Source: UBA7430 sp002478765 (GTDB taxonomy: Bacteria; Bacteroidota; Bacteroidia; Flavobacteriales; UBA7430). Taken from it: a DNA stretch of 64,000 nt. A program made the translations under genes and the position numbers. This document shows, one piece after another, positions 44,950-53,944 of the stretch. The number at the start of each line of letters is the position of its first letter. Within the stretch, counting starts at the first letter, position 1. The notes beneath the pieces are model-generated. The model was not told where the DNA came from. It made no database searches and saw nothing but the letters and a program-made list of their open reading frames with translations. The stretch spans positions 558,001 through 622,000 of the forward strand of contig CALSTU010000002.1 of the NCBI GenBank assembly GCA_943789355.1, in the 5' to 3' direction.

Positions 44950-45345
44950 TTATCTTCCTAAACCCTCGTCTAAGATGCCTTTTTCGTGGGCTTTGTAATA
45001 GTTTCTTATCAAAACTTTTTGCAAACACCTTTTAAGGATGAGTTTTGCAAGTACTTCTGAAAACTCAACATCTTGAGCGAGAGAATTTGCTTTAGCTACC
45101 TGACTTTCAGACAAATCAATTTTGTAGAGCAACTGCTTGGTAAATGAGGCGCCTCTCAGGCGTATCAATTTATCCAACTTAGGATGTAACGCTTCAACAA
45201 TTTGTTGGAAAGCTGTTTCGGGATTCACAGGAATTTTAAAAGTCCATTGTTCAAGAACAAACTCCTTTTCCAATTGAACCAAGGCTTTAAGCATCCATGA
45301 TAGATCTTGAGTATAGTCTTCTATATGTTCAAGACCTAATTTCAT
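44950..45345 (-). CDS. Uncharacterised 131-residue helical protein
   Basis: I do not recognise this family. The protein is predicted helical, with hydrophobic heptads such as LSWMLKALVQLEKEF and VLAKLILKRCLQKVLI, no signal peptide and no Cys motif. Its ATG overlaps the stop of the polyprenyl synthase gene by one base (TAATG), so translation is coupled to it, and it ends 43 bases before the sucA start. Coding status is supported by this overlap and by length. A role with the synthase is a guess from context. Confidence 0.7.
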   Translation of the reverse strand: MKLGLEHIEDYTQDLSWMLKALVQLEKEFVLEQWTFKIPVNPETAFQQIVEALHPKLDKLIRLRGASFTKQLLYKIDLSESQVAKANSLAQDVEFSEVLAKLILKRCLQKVLIRNYYKAHEKGILDEGLGR

Positions 45346-46328
45346 TAATGAATCCTAACCATCAACATCGCCACCAATTCTGTCAATATAGATTTTCTAT
45401 TTTGAGGAACTGACAACTGACTCAAGTGATTCATCGCTGTTTTATAATGCTCGTCCATCAGGTTTCGACAATAAGCCTCTACATTCAATATTTCATATAC
45501 GTTCTTTACCTCGGCAATCTTCTTCTCAGCATCAAAATCCTGATGCGCAAAGTAGTGGTCTAAAACTTTTCTTTGTGCAGCATCAGCAACTTCATACGCA
45601 CGAATGTATAAACAAGTCTTTTTGTTGCACAAAATATCCCCTGCAATTTGCTTTCCGAAGTCTTTTTGATCTCCATATACATCGAGTAGATCATCCATCA
45701 ATTGAAAAGCAAGCCCTGTGTGAATTCCAAATTCATACAAATGATTTTGGTCCTCAATAGAGGCGTCGGATACAATCGCACCCACTTTCAAAGAGCAAGC
45801 CAACAATACGGCAGTCTTGTACTTAATCATCTTGAGGTAAGCATCCATATCAACCCGGTCTTGAGTCTCAAAATCCATGTCGTATTGCTGACCTTCACAA
45901 ACCTCCAAGGCCGTCTGATTGAATAGGTCAATAAGAAGAGGCAAATGATTAGACTCAGCTACGACTAAAGATTGATATGCCTTCACAAAAAGAGCGTCAC
46001 CTGATAAAATACCAATATTCTCGTTCCACTTTTCATGAACCGTGGTCATTCCTCTTCGAAGAGGTGCATCATCCATGATGTCGTCATGAAGTAAGGTGAA
46101 ATTATGAAAATACTCCACACCTATAGCCTGAGGCATCACTCTAGAAATGTCACAAGAATACATATCTGCAACCATGAGGACCATAACAGGCCGCAAACGC
46201 TTGCCACCCAGGCTTAGGATGTAAGAAATCGGTTCGTACAGATTTTTTGGCTCGGATGGAAAATTTTTATTTTCTAGAGCGAGACAAAGGGCGCCTTGTA
46301 GCTCGGCAATTGATTTTAAATTACTCAT
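45345..46328 (-). CDS. Polyprenyl (trans-isoprenyl) diphosphate synthase
   Basis: The 327-residue enzyme condenses isopentenyl diphosphate with allylic diphosphates. The first Asp-rich motif is DDIMDD (82-87), followed by RRG, and the second is FQLMDDLLDVYGD near 213. LGGKRLRP near 40 binds isopentenyl diphosphate. Chain length is not certain: the residues before the first Asp motif (VEYFHNFTLLHDD) include bulky aromatics at positions that shorten products in farnesyl/geranylgeranyl synthases, so GGPP-type or quinone side-chain synthesis are both possible. It overlaps rmlA by 8 bases and the helical-protein gene by one. Confidence 0.9.
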   Translation of the reverse strand: MSNLKSIAELQGALCLALENKNFPSEPKNLYEPISYILSLGGKRLRPVMVLMVADMYSCDISRVMPQAIGVEYFHNFTLLHDDIMDDAPLRRGMTTVHEKWNENIGILSGDALFVKAYQSLVVAESNHLPLLIDLFNQTALEVCEGQQYDMDFETQDRVDMDAYLKMIKYKTAVLLACSLKVGAIVSDASIEDQNHLYEFGIHTGLAFQLMDDLLDVYGDQKDFGKQIAGDILCNKKTCLYIRAYEVADAAQRKVLDHYFAHQDFDAEKKIAEVKNVYEILNVEAYCRNLMDEHYKTAMNHLSQLSVPQNRKSILTELVAMLMVRIH

Positions 46329-47181
46329 CTAAGTGCATCAAATATTTTCCATAACCACTTCTCAGCAAAGGAGCTGCTATGTGATGTAATTGTTCTTTAG
46401 TTATAAATCCGGAACGATAAGCCTGTTCCTCTATACAGCCTACTTTAAGACCTTGCCTCTCTTCAATCACCTGCACAAACTGACTTGCCTGCATCAAGGA
46501 ATTAAAGGTACCTGTATCCAACCATGCGGTACCTCGGTCTAAGATGCCAACATGTAATTTACCACGCTCTAAATAAGCTTTGTTGATGTCCGTAATTTCA
46601 TATTCTCCTCTGGAAGAAGGTTGAATCGATTTTGCGATTTGAACCACACTATTGTCGTAAAAGTACAAGCCTGGAACGGCAAAATTTGATTTGGGGTTTT
46701 CTGGCTTTTCTTCAATGGAAACAGCTTTAGCATCTTTGTCAAATTCAACAACACCATAACGATTGGGATCAGAAACATGATAGGCGAAAATAACTCCGCC
46801 ATTGGGCTTATTATGCTCTCTTAACAAACGGGGAACTTTTGCGCCATAAAATATGTTGTCACCAAGAATTAAAGCAACGTCATCAGCCCCTACAAATGCT
46901 TCCCCAATAATAAAAGCTTGCGCCAAACCATTGGGCTCTTCCTGAATGGCATATTCAAAACGACAACCGAGTGATGAACCGTCCCCTAATAATTTTTGAA
47001 ACAAGGGCATGTCGTGAGGCGTAGAAATAATCAATATTTCAGAAATACCTGCTTGCAGTAAAGTAGATAAAGGATAGTATATCATTGGCTTATCGTAAAC
47101 AGGCATTAACTGCTTACTAACAGACAATGTGAGTGGGTGAAGACGCGTACCTGAGCCACCAGCCAAAATGATTCCTTTCAT
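46321..47181 (-). CDS. rmlA: Glucose-1-phosphate thymidylyltransferase
   Basis: RmlA (RfbA) makes dTDP-glucose, the first step to dTDP-rhamnose and related O-antigen sugars. The 286-residue protein has the nucleotide-binding loop GGSGTRLHPLT at residues 8-18, QLMPVYDKPMIYYPLS, LGDNIFYG near 108 and EEKPENPKS near 160, all diagnostic. rmlBCD are not nearby, which is unusual because they are often clustered. It starts one base after the MMPL transporter stop and overlaps the polyprenyl synthase start by 8 bases, so it is in a tight minus-strand operon. Confidence 0.95.
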   Translation of the reverse strand: MKGIILAGGSGTRLHPLTLSVSKQLMPVYDKPMIYYPLSTLLQAGISEILIISTPHDMPLFQKLLGDGSSLGCRFEYAIQEEPNGLAQAFIIGEAFVGADDVALILGDNIFYGAKVPRLLREHNKPNGGVIFAYHVSDPNRYGVVEFDKDAKAVSIEEKPENPKSNFAVPGLYFYDNSVVQIAKSIQPSSRGEYEITDINKAYLERGKLHVGILDRGTAWLDTGTFNSLMQASQFVQVIEERQGLKVGCIEEQAYRSGFITKEQLHHIAAPLLRSGYGKYLMHLDE

Positions 47182-47182
47182 A

Positions 47183-49573
47183 CTACAAGTTTTTTCTTAT
47201 CCTTAATGCGTCCAATTCAATGTCTTCTTCTTCATCTAAAATGTCAATCAATGGTTCTCGGAATGACCGGGTAGTGATCATGCGCTCCAAAGAAAGCAAC
47301 AAAGAAGGTAATAATAGCAAGTTTGCCATCATGGCAAACAATAATGTTACAGATACCAGAAGACCCAAAGCAACCGTGCCTCCAAAGTCTGATGCTATAA
47401 AGATAGAAAAACCAAAGAATAAGACAATTGAAGTGTAAAACATACTCACACCTGTTTCTTTTAAAGCACTTATTACAGCCGGACGAATGTTCCATTGGTT
47501 TGCCTTAAGCTCTTGCCTATATTTTGCTAAAAAATGAATGGTATCATCGATAGAGATCCCAAATGCAATGCTAAAAACTAAAATGGTTGAAGGCTTAATA
47601 GATATGCCAAAGTAACCCATCAAAGCTCCAGTGAGCACCAATGGAATTAAATTGGGCAATAACGATACGACCACCATTCTGGAAGAAGAAAACATCCAAG
47701 CCATTAAAATAGCAATCAAGCCAACAGCAAGAAGTAAGCTACTAAACAGGTTTTTGACCAAGTAGGTCGTACCCTCTAAAAACAACACACTGGTTCCGGT
47801 TATCGAAACATCGTATCGATTGGGATTGAATATTTCGTCAATTTTAGGCTGAATCGAATCTCTTAAGGCCCGCATTTCTTTGGTTCCTATATTTTTCATT
47901 CTGGCAGAGATACGTGCCACTCGTTTTGTAGAATCAACGAATCCCTCAAAAAGACCTTCCCCTCCTGTGCCTAGGGTATTGTTGGCATATTTTAAAATCA
48001 TATTCTTCTCTTGTGAAGAAGGCAGACTGTAATAGTTGGGGTTGCCATTGTAATAGGCTTGCTTTGAAAATTTAGCTAAATCGACAATCGAAATTGGGCT
48101 CGAAATTTGAGGATAATCTGCTAAAACATTTTCTAATTTCTCAATACGCTTTAGCGTAGAGGACTTGCTTACCCCATTTTTCTTTTGTGTATCCACAACA
48201 ATTTCAAAAGGCATCACCCCCGAAAAATTTTGCTCAAAAAAGTTCAAACTTAAAGCTATTGGATCGTCTTTTTTAACATCATCAACGATGTTGCCTGTTG
48301 TTTGGATTTTGGAGACCCCATAAAAAGCAAACAAAAGCAATACGGCTGATGAAATATAAACCGATTTCCGGTGGTATAAAACGACCTTCTCCATCCACAA
48401 AATTAGCCGATTGACCCACGTTCGTTTCAAATGCCACAAATGGCGTTCTCGAGGCGCTGGTAAAAAACTATATATGGAAGGTATGATGATCAGTGAGATA
48501 AAAAATACCAATAAAATATTAATCGAAGCGACAATACCAAATTCAACCAACATTTGAGTTTGTGTAATCAAGAAGGTTGCGAAACCAGCAGCCGTGGTTG
48601 CATTGGTCATGAAAGTTGCGTTACCTACCTTCTGAATGACACGCGTTAAAGCCTTAACTTTATTGCCGTGCAATTTAAACTCATTGTGGTATTTATTTAG
48701 TAAAAAAATGCAATTCGGAATCCCTATTACGATAATTAGTGGCGGGATTAATGCCGTTAGAATTGTGATCTTAAAGCCCAAAATCGCAATGGTGGCTACC
48801 GCCCATATCACACCAATGCCCACAACGAGCATGGAATAGAACATGGCAGAAAACGAGCGGAAAAATAAAAGCATAATCAAAGCGGTAACACCCATGGCCA
48901 GAAATATAAACATCTGGACTTCTGCTTTTGTCTTAACAGCTCCTTTGGTCCTAATGTAGGGCAAACCTGAATAATGAATGTCTACATTAATTTGCTCTGC
49001 AAAAGGGTTCACAATATCCTCAATTAAATGAATAAGGTCGACTCTGGCTTCCGAATTTAAATACCCTTTATCCAATGTTAAAGCCATTAAATAAGCCTTC
49101 TCATCTGCATTGTAGAGCAGTTTGTTGTAAAAAGGTAAATTGGAAATCTTCTGTTCAACAAGATTGACTTGCTCTTGGTTTTCAAGTGGGCTTGGACTTA
49201 TCGATTTGAACTCAAAAGACTTTAACTCCACATTTTTTTCCATGTCGTAAACCTGAAGCAACGACATCACTTCTTCAACACCAACGACATCGTTCAATCG
49301 ATTACAAACGTTATGAAATGCATTGAAATTATCCAACTGAAACAAAGAATCAGATTGAAAACCAACCACCATAACATTCCCCTCTTGGCCAAAATGATTT
49401 AAGAAATCTTGGTACTCTAAGGAAATAGGATCGTCCTCAGGAAGCAAGGACATAAACTCATAGGAATACAAAACTTTACCTGCTTTTTTAGCCATAAAAA
49501 AGGTTGCGACCCCTATGGCTACAAGTAAAAATAACTTATATCGTAATATAAATCGGGAAATGAGTGCCCACAT
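47183..49573 (-). CDS. MMPL/RND-superfamily transporter
   Basis: The 796-residue membrane protein has the RND two-fold layout: one N-terminal helix, an extracytoplasmic loop (about 35-220), five helices (about 225-380), another helix near 405, a second loop (about 430-625) and five more helices to 775. Conserved MMPL features include the helix with GIGVIWAV, and SIAFGISIDDTIHFLAKYR near 705 with Asp residues in the membrane segment that relay protons. Such proteins move lipids or hydrophobic compounds; HpnN-like hopanoid transporters are relatives. Position before rmlA and the polyprenyl synthase suggests an envelope lipid role, by context only. Confidence 0.87.
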   Translation of the reverse strand: MWALISRFILRYKLFLLVAIGVATFFMAKKAGKVLYSYEFMSLLPEDDPISLEYQDFLNHFGQEGNVMVVGFQSDSLFQLDNFNAFHNVCNRLNDVVGVEEVMSLLQVYDMEKNVELKSFEFKSISPSPLENQEQVNLVEQKISNLPFYNKLLYNADEKAYLMALTLDKGYLNSEARVDLIHLIEDIVNPFAEQINVDIHYSGLPYIRTKGAVKTKAEVQMFIFLAMGVTALIMLLFFRSFSAMFYSMLVVGIGVIWAVATIAILGFKITILTALIPPLIIVIGIPNCIFLLNKYHNEFKLHGNKVKALTRVIQKVGNATFMTNATTAAGFATFLITQTQMLVEFGIVASINILLVFFISLIIIPSIYSFLPAPRERHLWHLKRTWVNRLILWMEKVVLYHRKSVYISSAVLLLFAFYGVSKIQTTGNIVDDVKKDDPIALSLNFFEQNFSGVMPFEIVVDTQKKNGVSKSSTLKRIEKLENVLADYPQISSPISIVDLAKFSKQAYYNGNPNYYSLPSSQEKNMILKYANNTLGTGGEGLFEGFVDSTKRVARISARMKNIGTKEMRALRDSIQPKIDEIFNPNRYDVSITGTSVLFLEGTTYLVKNLFSSLLLAVGLIAILMAWMFSSSRMVVVSLLPNLIPLVLTGALMGYFGISIKPSTILVFSIAFGISIDDTIHFLAKYRQELKANQWNIRPAVISALKETGVSMFYTSIVLFFGFSIFIASDFGGTVALGLLVSVTLLFAMMANLLLLPSLLLSLERMITTRSFREPLIDILDEEEDIELDALRIRKNL

Positions 49574-49611
49574 ATGATTTTAAGATAAGAAAATTGTAAG
49601 TAAGATTTACC

Positions 49612-50175
49612 TTACACTTTCATAATGTCAGCTTCCTTATCTTTTAAGATAAGATCTACCTTGGAGATGTATTTATCCGTAAGATTTTGCACGGATGCCT
49701 CGGCATCTTTCACCACATCTTCAGCTAAACCGTCTTTACCTAACTTTTTAATCTCATCATTCGCATCCTTTCGAGCACTCCTTATGGAAACTTTACAATT
49801 TTCAGCTTCTGATTTTGATCGTTTTGCCAATTCAATTCTCCGCTCTTCGGTAAGTGGTGGAATGTTGATGATTAACATTTCACCGTTATCCATTGGGCTA
49901 AAACCTAGGTTGGCGTTAATAATCGCTTTATTCAGCTCAACAAGCATTGCTTTTTCCCAAGGCTGAACAGTTAATGTTCGGCCATCAGGTGTACCCACGT
50001 TAGCGACCTGAGGAAGAGCGGTCATGGATCCGTAATAGTCTACCATTACGCCAGACAGCATTTGAGGATTCGCTCTACCGGCTCGTATTTTCAATAATTC
50101 TGATTCGTAGTGAAGAATCGACTTATTCATACTTTCAGAAGCGCTATCCAAACAAAATTCTACCTCTTCGTTCAT
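49612..50175 (-). CDS. frr: Ribosome recycling factor
   Basis: RRF splits post-termination ribosomes with EF-G. The 187-residue protein has the standard length and motifs: IRAGRANPQML near 31-41, the YYGSMTALPQVANV hinge region near 48, PPLTEERR near 107 and the C-terminal helix with KYISKVDLILKDKEADIM. It follows pyrH after 21 bases, the usual pyrH-frr order. Confidence 0.97.
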   Translation of the reverse strand: MNEEVEFCLDSASESMNKSILHYESELLKIRAGRANPQMLSGVMVDYYGSMTALPQVANVGTPDGRTLTVQPWEKAMLVELNKAIINANLGFSPMDNGEMLIINIPPLTEERRIELAKRSKSEAENCKVSIRSARKDANDEIKKLGKDGLAEDVVKDAEASVQNLTDKYISKVDLILKDKEADIMKV

Positions 50176-50196
50176 CTCGTCTTATTTTTATTGTCC

Positions 50197-50904
50197 TTAA
50201 AAGTTCACTAGTGTACCAACATCTTCTCCTTTTACAGCATTCTGTAAATTCCCTGCTATGTTCATATTAAAAACAATAATGGGTAATTTATTCTCATTGC
50301 ACAAAGTAAAAGCAGTCATGTCCATAACTCGAAGTCCTTTCTTATAAACTTCATCAAATGTAACAGACTCATATTTAATAGCGGTAGGGTCTTTCTCAGG
50401 ATCTGCAGTGTAAATACCATCAACACGCGTTCCTTTGAGGATTATATCAGCCTCTACTTCTATGGCACGGAGTGTTGCTGCTGTATCTGTCGTAAAATAA
50501 GGATTTCCAGTTCCAGCAGAAAAAATAACAACCCGTCCTTTTTCTAAATGTCTCAAAGCTCTACGTCGAATAAAAGGCTCCGCAACCTCATCCATTTTGA
50601 TGGCTGACATGACGCGTGTTTTCACATGGATGTCTTCAAGAGCAGATTGAAGAGCCAAACCATTGATGACGGTAGCCAACATACCCATATAATCACCTTG
50701 GACACGATCCATGCCGCTATTGGCTGCTTGGATGCCACGAAAAATATTTCCTCCACCAATCACGATGGCAACTTGACAGCCCTGGTTCACTATACTCTGA
50801 ATATCTCGTGCGTATTCAGATATTTTCTCAGGAGAAATACCGTAGTCACCATCTCCCATCAAAGCCTCTCCGCTCAGCTTTAAAAGTATTCTTTTGTATT
50901 TCAT
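50197..50904 (-). CDS. pyrH: UMP kinase
   Basis: PyrH phosphorylates UMP to UDP. The 235-residue enzyme of the amino-acid-kinase fold shows YKRILLKLSGEALMG at the start, VIGGGNIFRG near 49, DYMGMLATVINGLALQ near 71 and TGNPYFTTDTAA near 131. A promoter box lies 17 bases upstream and a terminator separates it from tsf, so pyrH-frr form their own unit. Confidence 0.97.
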   Translation of the reverse strand: MKYKRILLKLSGEALMGDGDYGISPEKISEYARDIQSIVNQGCQVAIVIGGGNIFRGIQAANSGMDRVQGDYMGMLATVINGLALQSALEDIHVKTRVMSAIKMDEVAEPFIRRRALRHLEKGRVVIFSAGTGNPYFTTDTAATLRAIEVEADIILKGTRVDGIYTADPEKDPTAIKYESVTFDEVYKKGLRVMDMTAFTLCNENKLPIIVFNMNIAGNLQNAVKGEDVGTLVNF

Positions 50905-50921
50905 AGAAGTTAATCGTTTCT

Positions 50922-50929
50922 CAAAGATA
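50922..50929 (-). promoter_or_regulatory. -7 promoter box for pyrH-frr
   Basis: TATCTTTG on the minus strand, 17 bases before the pyrH ATG. Confidence 0.55.
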
Positions 50930-50978
50930 AATAAATCAGTTCAAGTAAAAATAAAGAAGCTTAGAATTTTTGAGCACA

Positions 50979-51006
50979 AAAAAAACCACTCAAATTGAGT
51001 GGTTTT
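50979..51006. terminator. Terminator between tsf and pyrH
   Basis: AACCACTC and GAGTGGTT pair around AAATT (50984-51004), with A- and T-runs on either side. It follows the tsf stop and can work in both directions. Confidence 0.9.
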
Positions 51007-51025
51007 TTATGCATATCATCAGGCA

Positions 51026-51988
51026 TTAACCTAACGCTACTCTTTTAAAGCCTGCTACAGAAACATCACCATAAGTAGCGACATATTCAGCAACAGATTG
51101 CTTCTCATCTTTAATGAATACTTGGTCTAAAAGACACATCTCTTGATCAAGCGTTGTGTTATCAGCAATGAACCTTGTTACCTTTCCAGGAACAATTTTA
51201 TCCCAAATTTTCTCTGGTTTACCTTCCGCTTGTAATTGCGCTTCGATGGCTGCTTTAGCCTCGGCAACTACCGCATCAGTTAACTGAGCTCTGGAAATGT
51301 ATTGAGGAACATTCTTTAAGGTTTTACCCAAACGTGCCAACTCAATGTTATCTTTTTCAATAACAGCAATTCGAGCCTCTGTTTCTGAAGCAACGAATGC
51401 AGAATCAAAATCTTTAAACGATAAGGTTGAAGCTCCCATTGAAGCCACCTGCATAGACAAGTCTTTAGCCAGTGCGTCTGCATTGTCAACGACCTTACTC
51501 AAACCAACCAAAACTGCAATTTTAGATCCGTGTGTGTAGGAACCAACATAATGGGCCTCAACTCTTTCAAATCCTTTAATTTCAATTTTCTCACCGATAA
51601 CACCTGACTGTTCCGTCAATTTATCAGCAACACTCATTCCACCAAAATCAGCAGCTAAAAACGCATCTTTATCAGCGCTGTTTAGAGCAATTTCAGCAAA
51701 TTCAGAAGCTAGGGCTTTGAAGGAATCATTGATGGCAACGAAATCAGTTTCACAAGCTAATACAATAGCAACACCAACCGTGTTGTCAGCATTAATTCGT
51801 GTCAAGGCAACACCTTCAGAGGCATCTCGATCAGCGCGCTTTGCAGCAATTTTCTGACCTTTCTTACGAAGAACATCTACAGCAGCATCGAAATCACCTT
51901 CAGCTTCTACAAGAGCTTTCTTGCAGTCCATCATTCCGGCACCCGTTTGCTTTCTTAATTTATTTACTTCTGCGGCAGTAATTTTCAT
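51026..51988 (-). CDS. tsf: Elongation factor Ts
   Basis: EF-Ts recycles EF-Tu by nucleotide exchange. The 320-residue protein starts with the UBA-like domain MKITAAEVNKLRKQTGAGMMDCKKAL and has the EF-Tu contact motif ACETDFVA near 77-84. At 320 residues it is longer than E. coli EF-Ts (283) because of extra sequence in the C-terminal half. It follows rpsB after 21 bases, the conserved rpsB-tsf pair. Confidence 0.97.
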   Translation of the reverse strand: MKITAAEVNKLRKQTGAGMMDCKKALVEAEGDFDAAVDVLRKKGQKIAAKRADRDASEGVALTRINADNTVGVAIVLACETDFVAINDSFKALASEFAEIALNSADKDAFLAADFGGMSVADKLTEQSGVIGEKIEIKGFERVEAHYVGSYTHGSKIAVLVGLSKVVDNADALAKDLSMQVASMGASTLSFKDFDSAFVASETEARIAVIEKDNIELARLGKTLKNVPQYISRAQLTDAVVAEAKAAIEAQLQAEGKPEKIWDKIVPGKVTRFIADNTTLDQEMCLLDQVFIKDEKQSVAEYVATYGDVSVAGFKRVALG

Positions 51989-52009
51989 GATAATGCTACT
52001 CTTTAACGT

Positions 52010-52789
52010 TTATTCAGCTTTTTCAGCTGGTTTTTCTTTTTTCTCTTTAGAAGCTTCTTCTTTAGCAGCTTCATCTTTTTTGGCAGCAGCCTGAACGTCT
52101 TTCTCCTTCTTACGTTCAGCCAATCCTTCTTTAACACCTTGATTGACTGCCTCCATAATGATGGTGATCGATTTCGAAGCATCATCATTTGCTGGAATTG
52201 CGAAATCTACCAACTCAGGGTCTGCATTCGTATCTACGATAGCAAAAGTAGGGATCCCCAACTTCTTAGCTTCTGCGATTGCGATTGCTTCACGCTTCAA
52301 ATCAACGACAAATAATGCTGCCGGAAGGCGAGTCATATCCGAAATTGAACCTAAGTTTTTTTCGAGTTTCGCACGTTGACGATCAATTTGCAAACGCTCT
52401 CTTTTGGAAAGGACCATGAAGGTTCCGTCTGCTTTCATTTTATCAATTGACGACATCTTTTTTACCGCCTTACGGATGGTAACAAAGTTCGTTAGCATAC
52501 CACCTGGCCAACGCTCGGTGATGTATGGCATGTTCACTTCTTTAGCGGCTTCAGAAACGATTTCTTTTGCCTGCTTCTTGGTAGCAACATACATGATTTT
52601 TCTTCCCGATCGGGAGATCTTTTTCATTGCTTCAGAAGCTTCGTCTAGCTTTACTGCAGTTTTGTTAAGATCGATGATGTGAATCCCATTACGCTCCATA
52701 AAAATGTAAGGAGCCATGTTTGGATTCCATTTGCGCGTTAGGTGACCAAAGTGTACACCTGCGTCTAAGAGTTCTTTAATTTCAGCCAT
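52010..52789 (-). CDS. rpsB: Ribosomal protein S2 with a charged C-terminal tail
   Basis: The 259-residue protein contains LLDAGVHFGHLTRKWNP, RWPGGMLTNF near 91 and PTFAIVDTNADP near 175, standard for S2. The last 35 residues are almost only Ala, Lys and Glu, a low-complexity extension beyond the usual fold. It lies between rpsI (91 bases upstream) and tsf. The 91-base leader contains a weak hairpin but no clear promoter box, so transcription probably comes from rplM. Confidence 0.97.
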   Translation of the reverse strand: MAEIKELLDAGVHFGHLTRKWNPNMAPYIFMERNGIHIIDLNKTAVKLDEASEAMKKISRSGRKIMYVATKKQAKEIVSEAAKEVNMPYITERWPGGMLTNFVTIRKAVKKMSSIDKMKADGTFMVLSKRERLQIDRQRAKLEKNLGSISDMTRLPAALFVVDLKREAIAIAEAKKLGIPTFAIVDTNADPELVDFAIPANDDASKSITIIMEAVNQGVKEGLAERKKEKDVQAAAKKDEAAKEEASKEKKEKPAEKAE

Positions 52790-52880
52790 TTTAATTGTCT
52801 GTTTACTTTCTTTTTACGTTTTTTTCGCAATTGCTAGGTAATGCCAAAGCAGTCTTAACAATTTAGATACTAAACCAATA

Positions 52881-53267
52881 TTAACGTTTCGAGAACTGGA
52901 ATTTCTTACGAGCTTTCTTCTGTCCTGGTTTCTTACGCTCAACCATTCTAGGGTCACGAGTTAGCAATCCTTCTGGTTTTAAGGCTGCACGGTGATCAGG
53001 ATTTATTTGAACCAAAGCACGTGAGATCCCCAAGCGAATTGCTTCTGCTTGACCGGTGATACCACCGCCGTCTACGTTTACTCTAATATCGTATTGACCC
53101 TCAACACCGGCCAAAGCTTGAGCTTGCTCAAGTTTGTATTGTAGCGTAGCAGTAGTGAAGTAATCTTTTACATCTCTACCGTTTACAGTAACTGCACCTT
53201 TACCATCGGAAAGGTAAACACGAGCTATTGCTTTTTTTCTTCTACCGATTGTGTGAACAACTTCCAT
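52881..53267 (-). CDS. rpsI: Ribosomal protein S9
   Basis: The 128-residue small-subunit protein has the IGRRKKAIARVYL N terminus, GGGITGQAEAIRLGISRAL and the basic C terminus ending KKFQFSKR that reaches the P-site tRNA. It starts one base after the rplM stop, the conserved rplM-rpsI unit. Confidence 0.98.
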   Translation of the reverse strand: MEVVHTIGRRKKAIARVYLSDGKGAVTVNGRDVKDYFTTATLQYKLEQAQALAGVEGQYDIRVNVDGGGITGQAEAIRLGISRALVQINPDHRAALKPEGLLTRDPRMVERKKPGQKKARKKFQFSKR

Positions 53268-53268
53268 C

Positions 53269-53724
53269 TTACTTGATATCTTTTAAGTTGATTTGTTTTG
53301 GCTTTTGAGCATCCAAACCGTGTACATCGCCAACGAAGACACGTAAATTTTTGTTCAATGCAGCCCCTAATTTGTTTTTTGGAAGCATTCCATAAACAGC
53401 CTTGGTCACAAGACGTGTTGGATCCTTCTCAAAAACTTCTCTTGCTGTTGCGTTACGTTGACCACCAGGATATCCTGTATGGCTAATGTATTCTTTAGCT
53501 TCCCATTTGTTTCCAGTTAAAACAATCTTCTCAGCGTTAATCACAATCACGTTATCACCACAATCTACGTGCGGTGTGTAACTTGGCTTGTGCTTACCAC
53601 GAATCAGAAATGCAACCTTAGAAGCCATACGCCCCAACGTCTGTCCTTCAGCATCCACCAACAACCATTCTTTTTGAACGGTCTGTGCGTTAGCTGAAAC
53701 AGTTTTGTAGCTTAATGTATTCAC
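53269..53724 (-). CDS. rplM: Ribosomal protein L13
   Basis: The 151-residue large-subunit protein contains EWLLVDAEGQTLGRMAS, the HVDCGDNVIVINAEKI region and YGMLPKNKLG near 117, all diagnostic of L13. It heads rplM-rpsI-rpsB-tsf. A TAACTTTG promoter box lies about 69 bases upstream and the leader starts with a hairpin at 53763-53781. Confidence 0.98.
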   Translation of the reverse strand: MNTLSYKTVSANAQTVQKEWLLVDAEGQTLGRMASKVAFLIRGKHKPSYTPHVDCGDNVIVINAEKIVLTGNKWEAKEYISHTGYPGGQRNATAREVFEKDPTRLVTKAVYGMLPKNKLGAALNKNLRVFVGDVHGLDAQKPKQINLKDIK

Positions 53725-53762
53725 CTTTTACTGATTTAGGTTAATTAATTATTCCCTTACAA

Positions 53763-53781
53763 ATGGACATAACATGCCCAT
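53763..53781 (-). promoter_or_regulatory. Hairpin at the 5' end of the rplM leader
   Basis: In the transcript AUGGGCAU and AUGUCCAU pair (8 pairs, one G-U) around a GUU loop, close to the predicted transcription start. It may be part of an L13 autoregulatory leader; I cannot confirm a match to a described motif. Confidence 0.4.
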
Positions 53782-53792
53782 AAAACGGACGG

Positions 53793-53800
53793 CAAAGTTA
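53793..53800 (-). promoter_or_regulatory. -7 promoter box for rplM-rpsI
   Basis: TAACTTTG on the minus strand, identical to the helicase-operon box, about 69 bases before rplM. Confidence 0.55.
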
Positions 53801-53944
53801 GGTATTTTTTTGACAAATAACCGCCTACCTATCATTATCTTTTTCCCAAGCTGAAACGAACGATTACCCGATATCGTTTGAAGTGTTGTTTTTCAATCAA
53901 AAATCTGCACTAAAATGAGCAATTTCAGCCTTCGCTAAAGGCTA

